The notes under the pieces were generated by a model, which saw nothing but the letters and a program-made list of their open reading frames with translations, had not been told where the DNA came from and did not search any database. The position numbers and the translations under genes are program-made. From assembly GCA_002897855.1 (NCBI GenBank), contig BDTO01000003.1, positions 1-61,377 of the forward strand: a DNA stretch of 61,377 nucleotides. The letters run 5' to 3'. Origin of the DNA: a bacterium BMS3Bbin05 (GTDB taxonomy: Bacteria > Nitrospirota > Thermodesulfovibrionia > Thermodesulfovibrionales > BMS3Bbin05). Shown one piece after another: positions 43,527 to 50,726 of this stretch (its first letter is position 1; each line of letters starts with the position of its first letter).

Positions 43527-44718
43527 CCATGTTATATTTTACGTGACGGATGACGGCCTGGTACTGGCCCGGAGGATAAAAGGCCTGTATAATAATGCCG
43601 ACATCGTTAAGTTCGGTGCTGAGAAGGTGCGCGTATGCTGGCGGGAATACAGGCATCTTATTTTTATCATGGCCTCCGGGATTGCTGTCAGGACTATCGC
43701 TTCACTCACCGGTGATGAACGAACCGGTCCCGCCGTTGTGGTCATTGACGAAAAGGGGAAATATGTTGTCAGTCTGTTGAACGGGCATATAGACGATGCC
43801 AACGATATCGCCAGGGAAGTAGCGGATTATATCGGCGGAGAACTACTTGTTCCGGATGTGAAGCCGGGAAGTCTGACGGGAATGGAAAGAGAGGACAGCG
43901 GTATCGACAGGGCAGGTGAAGCGCGGTCTCAAACAGGTAATCCAGCCGGGAAGGGGACAATCTTCATCGTGGGGACGGGGCCCGGGCGCGCAGAACATAT
44001 CTCATTTGCGGTCCGGAACGCTATCCTCCGGTCCGATGTGATCGTGGGCTACGGCACATATATTGATCTTATTGAAGACCTGATAGGGGATAAGGAAGTC
44101 GTTTCTACCGGGATGACAAAGGAAGTGGACCGGTGTGAAAAGGCGATTGAAATAGCTGAGGGGGGAAAGACAGTCTCTGTTATCAGTGGCGGCGATCCGG
44201 GTATATACGCAATGGCGGGACTTGTGTACGAGATACTCAGGAGCCGGGGAAAAGGGATTGGGAATCAGAAGATAGAGTCCGTTGAGGTAATCCCCGGCAT
44301 ATCCGCTCTGAATGCAGCGGCTGCGAGGCTGGGCGCACCCCTGATGCATGACTTTGCCTCGATCAGCCTTTCGGACAGGTTGACTCCGTGGGAGGTCATA
44401 TCGAAGAGGGTCGAAGCGGCCTCGTTCGCTGACTTCGTCATCGTGCTTTATAACCCGAAAAGCAAAGGAAGGCCCTGGCAGATCGGCAGGGCGCTGGAGA
44501 TAATAATGAGGTATCGCCCGGCGGACACGCCGGTTGGGATCGTAAGAGGCGCCATGAGAGACGATGAATATGTCATTATCACCGACCTTGGCCACATGCT
44601 CGATCATGACATCGATATGCAGACCACGGTTATTATTGGAAACTCGAAGACCTTTGTCTGGAATAACCTGATGATAACCCCGAGGGGTTATGAGAGCAAG
44701 TATGGTCCGGGAGTATGA
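43510..44718 (+). CDS. cobJ: Shortened CbiG N-domain fused to CobJ/CbiH precorrin-3B C17-methyltransferase
   Basis: From ATG 43510 the product is 402 residues. Residues 1-100 are the CbiG N-terminal domain (IFIMASGIAVRTIASLTGDERTGPAVVVIDEKGKYVVSLLNGH). About 40 unassigned residues follow. From GTIFIVGTGPGRAEHIS (about 145) to the end it is CobJ/CbiH (DVIVGYGTYIDLI, VISGGDPGIYAMAGLVYE, VIPGISALNAAAARLGAPLMHDF). CbiGH fusions exist in related bacteria, but the central and C-terminal CbiG domains, about 200 residues, are absent. The ring-opening CbiG activity is therefore doubtful, while the CobJ part looks complete. Confidence 0.88.
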   Translation: MNTENNHVIFYVTDDGLVLARRIKGLYNNADIVKFGAEKVRVCWREYRHLIFIMASGIAVRTIASLTGDERTGPAVVVIDEKGKYVVSLLNGHIDDANDIAREVADYIGGELLVPDVKPGSLTGMEREDSGIDRAGEARSQTGNPAGKGTIFIVGTGPGRAEHISFAVRNAILRSDVIVGYGTYIDLIEDLIGDKEVVSTGMTKEVDRCEKAIEIAEGGKTVSVISGGDPGIYAMAGLVYEILRSRGKGIGNQKIESVEVIPGISALNAAAARLGAPLMHDFASISLSDRLTPWEVISKRVEAASFADFVIVLYNPKSKGRPWQIGRALEIIMRYRPADTPVGIVRGAMRDDEYVIITDLGHMLDHDIDMQTTVIIGNSKTFVWNNLMITPRGYESKYGPGV

Positions 44719-44719
44719 G

Positions 44720-46027
44720 ATGACCGGATGTACAACTGCATTTCTCTGGGACGAGTCGCATCTCTGGGGCCTGATGGCATACAGGGCACTTGCTGCAAAC
44801 TGTTTGCCGTTCGAACTCGTCAAATCTGTTGATATAAGGGAAGGAGTCCTTGACGAATACAGGATGCTCTTTGTCCCTGGTGGCTGGTCATCAAATAAGA
44901 TGAAAGCCCTTGGAGAAAAAGGGGTGGCCGCTGTAAGGGCATTTGTTGAAAATGGCGGCAGCTATATAGGTTTTTGCGGAGGTGCGGGGCTGGCAACGCT
45001 CGATGGTATGGGACTTTTAAATATAAAGAGGCGACCGTCGAAAGACGGAGTGCCGGGTTTCAGCGGCAGAATCCGGTTGGAACTCTCTGCTCACGATATC
45101 TGGAATGGTATCGACCTGCCGGTATTCCATGCGTGGTGGCCTCCCCAGTTTGTCATTGAAGACAGTAAGGTACGGGTTCTGGCAAGGTATGGAGAGGCCC
45201 TTTCCGATGCCTTCAGTTCCGACCTCAATGTGGGGGATATACGTGACAACGGCTCATGGACTGATCTGGAAAAAATCTACGGAATCAATCTCGATCCATG
45301 CCGCCTCGCAGGTGAGCCGGCCGTTGTGGAGGGACATTACGGCGGGGGCAGGGTAGTGCTGTCCCTTCTGCATTTCGACACGCCGGATGATACAAACGGT
45401 GCGGTCGTATTGAAGAATATATGGCGGTATCTCGGGAGCCGGGAGACGGGAGATGTTACACCCCCATCCACCCCTTCCCGGGAATGGACTAAGGGGGTGG
45501 ATGCCTTTACAGGGCTCGGGAGAAAGGATGATACAGCGGAAAATGTCCGGGATGCCTTCGCCGTTGTTGCTGATCTTGAATATGCCGTCACTGAAATAAT
45601 AGATATTGGAATACGGAATTTTCTCTGGTTCCGGCGTAACCCTATGCTTCTGCAATGGAGGCGGGGCGTAAGGGGGTTGGAGTACGGCACCCTGTATGTG
45701 TTGATAAAAGAAATTAGTGCGCGGGTCAGGCAACTATGTAAAACAGACAGTCCCGGGAAAATCGGGGATGATATGGGGGCCCGGCTCAAAAGCATCCGGC
45801 ATATCCTCATCCCATTCTCCGAAAAGGCAAAGCGTCTTCTGACTCTTGAAAGATTCGCCATCCGGAATGGACAGATTACTTATGAAAAATGTGATAACAC
45901 CGAGATTCAGGAGATAAGGTCAGGGCTTTTTGCCGGCTCAAAGAGTTACGGCGGAACATTCAAAAAAATCATTGATATGTTGGACGACATCCTGTTTCGC
46001 TTGTTGAACATGGAAATCAGGGAATAA
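44720..46027 (+). CDS. Class I glutamine-amidotransferase-like (BPL_N-type) protein in the cobamide operon
   Basis: From ATG 44720 (GGGAG 6 nt upstream) the product is 435 residues. Residues 1-245 form a flavodoxin/GATase1-like domain with VPGGW (52-56) and a nucleophile-elbow motif GFCGGAG with Cys86, resembling the N-terminal domain of biotin-protein ligase-type proteins. A linker near 250-270 is encoded by a hairpin-repeat module. Residues about 275-435 are all helical and unrecognised. It sits between cobJ and cobS, so a role in corrinoid modification, repair or control is inferred. No function is known to me. Confidence 0.72.
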   Translation: MTGCTTAFLWDESHLWGLMAYRALAANCLPFELVKSVDIREGVLDEYRMLFVPGGWSSNKMKALGEKGVAAVRAFVENGGSYIGFCGGAGLATLDGMGLLNIKRRPSKDGVPGFSGRIRLELSAHDIWNGIDLPVFHAWWPPQFVIEDSKVRVLARYGEALSDAFSSDLNVGDIRDNGSWTDLEKIYGINLDPCRLAGEPAVVEGHYGGGRVVLSLLHFDTPDDTNGAVVLKNIWRYLGSRETGDVTPPSTPSREWTKGVDAFTGLGRKDDTAENVRDAFAVVADLEYAVTEIIDIGIRNFLWFRRNPMLLQWRRGVRGLEYGTLYVLIKEISARVRQLCKTDSPGKIGDDMGARLKSIRHILIPFSEKAKRLLTLERFAIRNGQITYEKCDNTEIQEIRSGLFAGSKSYGGTFKKIIDMLDDILFRLLNMEIRE

Positions 46028-46036
46028 GATGGAATA

Positions 46037-46828
46037 ATGAAGAAGCTGATTCTGGCTTTCAGTTTTTTGACCATTATACCAATGCCGCATGTCCCGTATG
46101 ATGTGGAAGATAAGGATGTCGGAAATAGTGCAGTACTGTTTCCTGTAGTAGGTCTTTTCCAGGGTCTGCTTCTGGTTCTGTTGCACATGATTCTATTAAA
46201 GGTTGTTCCCGTAGAGATAGCAGCCGGGTTGCTCATAGTGCTGCTTGTTATCAGCAATGGGGGATTTCACCTCGACGGCCTCTCGGATACCTTCGATGCG
46301 CTCGCATCGCGGAAGGACAGGGAACGGATGCTGGATATTATGAAGGGTAGTACGGCAGGGCCTGTCGGTGTTGTTTCAATCGTATTGGTCATTCTGCTTA
46401 AATACCTTCTGCTGAAAAATGTCTTGACGATGCAAGCCTTGCCATTTTATATTCCTCTCATCCTGTTCCCTGTTTTCGGCAGATGGGTTATGGTGCCTGC
46501 CATGTATCACGGCAGGAGCGCGCGGCATGACGGCCTGGGGAGGACCTTTATTGAGAATACGGGAATACGGGAATATGTCAATGCCTTCGTCATGCTGGGG
46601 GTGATTACAGCAGGTATCTGGATTTATACTGCGAAATTCACGCCGGTCCATGTGTTGTTGCCGGTTATCTTCGTGCCGTTGGCGATTGTGTATGCCTTCG
46701 GGTTTCTGGGGGCGCTCTTTTGCAATTACAGGTTCGGTGGTTTGACAGGGGACAATCTGGGTGCGATCAGCGAGATTGGCGAGATCCTCTTCCTGTTGTC
46801 GTTCCTGGTGGTCAGTGCCTGTAAGTAG
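46037..46828 (+). CDS. cobS: Adenosylcobinamide-GDP ribazoletransferase CobS
   Basis: The 263-residue membrane protein has SFLTIIPMP, FPVVGLFQG, GGFHLDGLSDTFDALASRKDRERMLDIMKGSTAGPVGV (the metal-binding D-rich motif) and FGRWVMVPAMY. It joins the activated ring to alpha-ribazole phosphate at the inner membrane, the last major step. Its TAG stop (46826-46828) is the first three bases of inverted-repeat element D. Confidence 0.95.
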   Translation: MKKLILAFSFLTIIPMPHVPYDVEDKDVGNSAVLFPVVGLFQGLLLVLLHMILLKVVPVEIAAGLLIVLLVISNGGFHLDGLSDTFDALASRKDRERMLDIMKGSTAGPVGVVSIVLVILLKYLLLKNVLTMQALPFYIPLILFPVFGRWVMVPAMYHGRSARHDGLGRTFIENTGIREYVNAFVMLGVITAGIWIYTAKFTPVHVLLPVIFVPLAIVYAFGFLGALFCNYRFGGLTGDNLGAISEIGEILFLLSFLVVSACK

Positions 46829-46970
46829 AGTCTGTGTATAAAGACAGTCTCTCTATCTGTCATTTCCCGACTTAGTCGGGGAATCTATTCTTTTCAATAA
46901 GTTCCGGATGCCCGATTACAGACTTCGGACATGATAAAAATAAAAAACGGCAATTTATACACAGACACTA
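46826..46970. repeat. 145-bp TAG...CTA inverted-repeat element, copy D
   Basis: Opposite orientation to copies A-C. It begins at the cobS stop codon and ends ACAGACACTA. It contains the CCCGACTTAGTCGGG hairpin. The rest of the gap to cobC (46971-47244) has a CCCTTCAGCAAAGAGGGG module and GGATTAGGGATT-type repeats at 47163-47203, with no gene. Confidence 0.85.
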
Positions 46971-47244
46971 ATTAAGGTATCTTCGTGGATGTGAGAGGGT
47001 AAAATCTTCTTGAAACTGTATACTTATTAATAGTTCCACCCTTCAGCAAAGAGGGGAAATAGCGCAAAATGACCTGCACTCTTACGCGAAGACCCAAAAT
47101 AATTAGCCGCAAAAAGCACAGGGGTGGTACGTTTATCATTTATCATGTGCAATCCGTCATTAATCGGGGATTGGAGATTAGGGATTAGGGATTGGGAATT
47201 GGTTTTTTACTAACCCCTGAACACCTGCCAGTCAGGAGGTCTTT

Positions 47245-47868
47245 ATGGTAACAACGGTCTATCTTATCCGTCACGGGCAGACAGAGGGAAGTGATGAGAA
47301 TAGGTATAAGGGACATATCGATGTCCCTCTTTCCGATGAAGGGATGAAACAGGTCGGACGTCTTTCAGACCATATGAGTGGTCTGTTCAATAACGGTTCC
47401 GGATCGTCGGGTTTGTCCCATATCTATTGTTCCGATCTGGTGAGGGCGGTAAGGACAGCGGAGATTATAGGAAAGCCTTTCGGGCTTATGCCGGACATCA
47501 TCCCGCAATTGAGAGAGAGGAGCTTCGGACAGTGGGAAGGAATGACATTTGATGAGATAAGGGAGACATATCCGGGGGAGTTTGATGCCTGGGTAAAAAA
47601 TCCTCTTGAGTTCAGTCCCGTGGGCGGTGAAAGTACGCTTGAGGTCAGGGGTCGTGTAATGCCTGTCTTTTATGAACTGGTCGGAAGACATGAGGGTGGA
47701 AGCATTGCGCTGGTTGCCCACGGGGGCATTAACAGGATTGTGCTCTGTGATATACTCGGAATACCGTTACTGCACATATTCAGGATAGAGCAGGCATTCG
47801 CCTGCTTGAACATACTTGACTTTTATGAAGAAACGCCCGTTCTCAGGGCTATGAATTTAACCTTTTGA
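47245..47868 (+). CDS. cobC: Alpha-ribazole phosphatase CobC (histidine phosphatase family)
   Basis: The 207-residue protein has the RHG motif YLIRHGQTEGSDENRYKGHIDVPLSDEG (catalytic His), the ELRERSFGQWEGMTFDEI Glu region and the second active-site His in LVAHGGINRIVL. It removes phosphate from alpha-ribazole phosphate or the final cobamide phosphate. Position after cobS supports CobC over a general phosphatase. AGGAGGT precedes the ATG by 6 nt. Confidence 0.88.
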   Translation: MVTTVYLIRHGQTEGSDENRYKGHIDVPLSDEGMKQVGRLSDHMSGLFNNGSGSSGLSHIYCSDLVRAVRTAEIIGKPFGLMPDIIPQLRERSFGQWEGMTFDEIRETYPGEFDAWVKNPLEFSPVGGESTLEVRGRVMPVFYELVGRHEGGSIALVAHGGINRIVLCDILGIPLLHIFRIEQAFACLNILDFYEETPVLRAMNLTF

Positions 47869-47994
47869 ATTCGTAAAAAACCCCTGCACGGACATAATGA
47901 AGCTGCGGTCCATCCGGGAGCGGTTGAGATAATCCGGCGTCTCTACTATACTGGACGTAATGGTTGATATCGGGGGAAAGGTGGTGTTCCGGAG

Positions 47995-48993
47995 ATGCTG
48001 CTCTGGCTTTCTTTTATAGTCTGTACTGCTGTAATCGTTTATTCCGGTTCACGGCTTTCAAAATATGGTGATATCATTGCCGAAAAGTCAGGCATGGGAA
48101 GGACATGGATTGGTCTCATCATGCTCGCATCGGTAACATCACTGCCTGAACTGATGACCGGCATAAGCTCGGTAACTGTAACCGGGGTACCGAATATTGC
48201 AGTCGGTGATGTCCTCGGAAGCTGTGTATTTAATATGCTCATATATGCAGTCCTTGATGTGAGGTATCGTCCGATGCCTATTTCATCCAGGGCACAACAG
48301 GGTAATATCCTTTCGGCGGCCTTTGGAATCCTTATGCTTGGCTTTGTGGCGGGAAGCATCTACTTTGGGAAGAATGTGGAACCTCTGGGCTGGATCGGGA
48401 TGTACAGCCTGATCATTATGATCATGTATTTTATCGCCATAAGGATGGTTTTTTATTATGAGAAGAGACAGATTGCCCTGTTTGTTAAGGAACGGGCCGT
48501 TGAACTCAGGTATAAAGATGTTACGGTGAAGTCAGCCGTAGCCAGCTATAGTATAAACGCTGTTCTTGTCATAGCAGCCGCTGCATTTCTGCCGGGGATC
48601 GGCGCCGGGATTGCGGAGGCTACCGGACTCGGCAATACCTTTGTCGGCAGTATCTTCATAGCAATATCAACATCTCTGCCGGAAGTCGTGGTGTCGCTGT
48701 CTGCAATAAAGATGGATGCCATAGACCTGGCCATCGGTAACCTGTTCGGCAGTAACATCTTCAACGTACTCATCCTTGCTGTTGACGACATCTTTTTTGT
48801 CAAAGGGCCTCTTCTTTCGTTTGTGGACATGAGCCATATCCTGTCTGCCCTGTCTGCCGTTGCAATGATAGCGGTTGCGATTATCGGTCTCACGTACCGG
48901 GCAAGCAGGAAGCCGTTATTCCTGGCATGGGATTCTCTCGGGATTTTAATTATTTATGTTGTAAACCTTCTGTCACTGTATATGTTAAAATAG
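47995..48993 (+). CDS. Calcium/cation antiporter-like membrane protein (CaCA family)
   Basis: The 332-residue protein has about ten membrane helices and two inverted alpha-repeats: GLIMLASVTSLPELMTGISSVTV (about residues 41-63) and GSIFIAISTSLPEVVVSLSAI (about 219-239). Each carries the S-L-P-E ion-binding motif. After each comes GDVLGSCVFNMLIY and GNLFGSNIFNVLIL (G-S-x-x-F-N). It would exchange Ca2+ or another cation for Na+ or H+ at the inner membrane. Start ATG at 47995. Confidence 0.88.
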   Translation: MLLWLSFIVCTAVIVYSGSRLSKYGDIIAEKSGMGRTWIGLIMLASVTSLPELMTGISSVTVTGVPNIAVGDVLGSCVFNMLIYAVLDVRYRPMPISSRAQQGNILSAAFGILMLGFVAGSIYFGKNVEPLGWIGMYSLIIMIMYFIAIRMVFYYEKRQIALFVKERAVELRYKDVTVKSAVASYSINAVLVIAAAAFLPGIGAGIAEATGLGNTFVGSIFIAISTSLPEVVVSLSAIKMDAIDLAIGNLFGSNIFNVLILAVDDIFFVKGPLLSFVDMSHILSALSAVAMIAVAIIGLTYRASRKPLFLAWDSLGILIIYVVNLLSLYMLK

Positions 48994-49063
48994 CGGATTC
49001 CCTCATTCTTTACCCGGAGAAAACCGGCACCAGTGAATATCGCTGCAACTTCAGGGAGGAACA

Positions 49064-49528
49064 ATGCCGGAAGACAGCCCGAAAAAGATACGCGGATTTG
49101 AAGTAGTCTCAAAGTATAAAGACAAAGGGATAAAATTTCCCGCCCGAAAAACAGGAAGGTCGGCGGGATATGATATCGAGGCTGCCGAAGATGCGGTCAT
49201 ACCCGCAAACGGGTTTGCAAATATCCCTACAGGGGTTAAGGCGTACATGCAGAAGGACGAATATCTCGGCATACACATACGAAGCGGCCTCTCCTTTAAA
49301 AACGGTTTATCGCTTGTAAATGACGAGGGGATAATAGATTCCGATTATTACAATAATCCGGACAACGAGGGCCATATCATTATCGGGTTTGTCAACCATG
49401 GAAACAATGACGTGGAGATAAGAAAAGGCGACAGGATAGCACAGGGAATCTTCAAGAAATATCTCGTTGCCGACGGTGATGATGCGGGTGGAGAGAGGTT
49501 GGGAGGGATAGGCTCCACCGGCAAATGA
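49064..49528 (+). CDS. dut: dUTP diphosphatase-like protein
   Basis: The 154-residue protein has the five dUTPase motifs: GRSAGYDIEAAEDAVI (1), IHIRSGLSFKNGLS (2), NDEGIIDSDYYN (3, the uracil hairpin), KGDRIAQGIF (4) and RLGGIGSTGK (5, the flexible C-terminal P-loop-like motif). It hydrolyses dUTP to dUMP as a trimer. An insertion NNPDNEGHI after motif 3 resembles phage and Firmicute-type enzymes. AGGGAGGAA precedes the ATG. Confidence 0.92.
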   Translation: MPEDSPKKIRGFEVVSKYKDKGIKFPARKTGRSAGYDIEAAEDAVIPANGFANIPTGVKAYMQKDEYLGIHIRSGLSFKNGLSLVNDEGIIDSDYYNNPDNEGHIIIGFVNHGNNDVEIRKGDRIAQGIFKKYLVADGDDAGGERLGGIGSTGK

Positions 49529-49778
49529 ACTGCTGAAGCAGGCGGTTTAAGACTCTTTTTTTGAATGCATCGGCATCCTGTTTCATCCGCATCCCGCCGT
49601 CTTACCGGATTTTGAAAATATCTTGGACAGTAATGGATGGATATATTAAAATAAAAAACAGGAGTTGAGCGGTGGATTCCCTCTGCAGTTGCCGGATGGA
49701 CTGCCGCAGAGAGTTTCAATGCCTTTGAAGCGATGTTTTTCACACGGGAATTGCGGGGATAGTTAAGGAGGTTTAAAA

Positions 49779-50618
49779 ATGAACGGGTTCAAGACCATTG
49801 TATTGATGATTACGCTCACCGTTATGCTGGTTGCCATCGGCGGGCTACTGGGCGGAAGAACTGGAATGACCTTTGCCCTGATCATAGCATTTGGATTGAA
49901 TTTTTTCAGCTACTGGTTCAGCGACAGGATAGTCCTCAGGATGTACAAGGCAAAGCAGGTTTCAGAGGCGGAAAAACCGGAGCTTTATTCCATTGTAAGG
50001 AGGCTTGCACAAAGGGCCGGACTCCCGATGCCGAAGGTTTACATCATAAACGAGGACCAACCCAATGCCTTTGCCACGGGCAGGAATCCGGAACATGGCG
50101 CAGTTGCCGTTACATCGGGCATTATAAGTATTCTCACATTGGAAGAGCTTGAAGGGGTTATAGCCCACGAACTTACACATATTAAACACAGGGATATCCT
50201 TGTCGGAAGTATTGCAGCCACCATTGCGGGGGCTATAAGCTATGTTGCCCAGATGGCCCAGTGGGCGATGATCTTCGGCGGGGGCGATGATGATGACGGC
50301 AACCCGATAGTTGCAATTGTCATGATGATAGTTGCTCCGATTGCGGCCCTGCTGGTCCAGATGGCCATATCCCGCTCCAGGGAGTACGGTGCTGATAAAG
50401 GCGGCGCAAGTATTTCCGGAAACCCGTTATACCTTGCAAACGCACTTAAGAAACTCCACGTGGCATCACAGCAGATACCTATGCGTGCCAATCCTGCGAC
50501 ATCACACATGTTTATCGTAAATCCGCTGAAGAGCGGGATTGTTGCCAGGCTCTTCAGTACTCATCCACCGATTGAGGAGAGGATCCGGAGGCTCGAATCG
50601 ATGGCATACAGAAGATAA
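49779..50618 (+). CDS. htpX: Membrane zinc protease HtpX
   Basis: The 279-residue protein has two N-terminal membrane helices, [31 protein letters not shown], the zinc motif [13 protein letters not shown] (HExxH), two more helices and [11 protein letters not shown] with the third Glu ligand, and ends with [14 protein letters not shown]. It degrades misfolded membrane proteins. ATG follows AAGGAGG. The preceding 250-nt gap shows no gene. Confidence 0.96.
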   Translation: MNGFKTIVLMITLTVMLVAIGGLLGGRTGMTFALIIAFGLNFFSYWFSDRIVLRMYKAKQVSEAEKPELYSIVRRLAQRAGLPMPKVYIINEDQPNAFATGRNPEHGAVAVTSGIISILTLEELEGVIAHELTHIKHRDILVGSIAATIAGAISYVAQMAQWAMIFGGGDDDDGNPIVAIVMMIVAPIAALLVQMAISRSREYGADKGGASISGNPLYLANALKKLHVASQQIPMRANPATSHMFIVNPLKSGIVARLFSTHPPIEERIRRLESMAYRR

Positions 50619-50726
50619 CCGGAACTGGCCGATCAGGTTTTACAGGCATTTAACCACACCCGCCTTATCAACATATCGTCCGGGGTCCCCGGGTGATTAT
50701 TCCGGGCGTCAGGAAAGGAGACAGCG

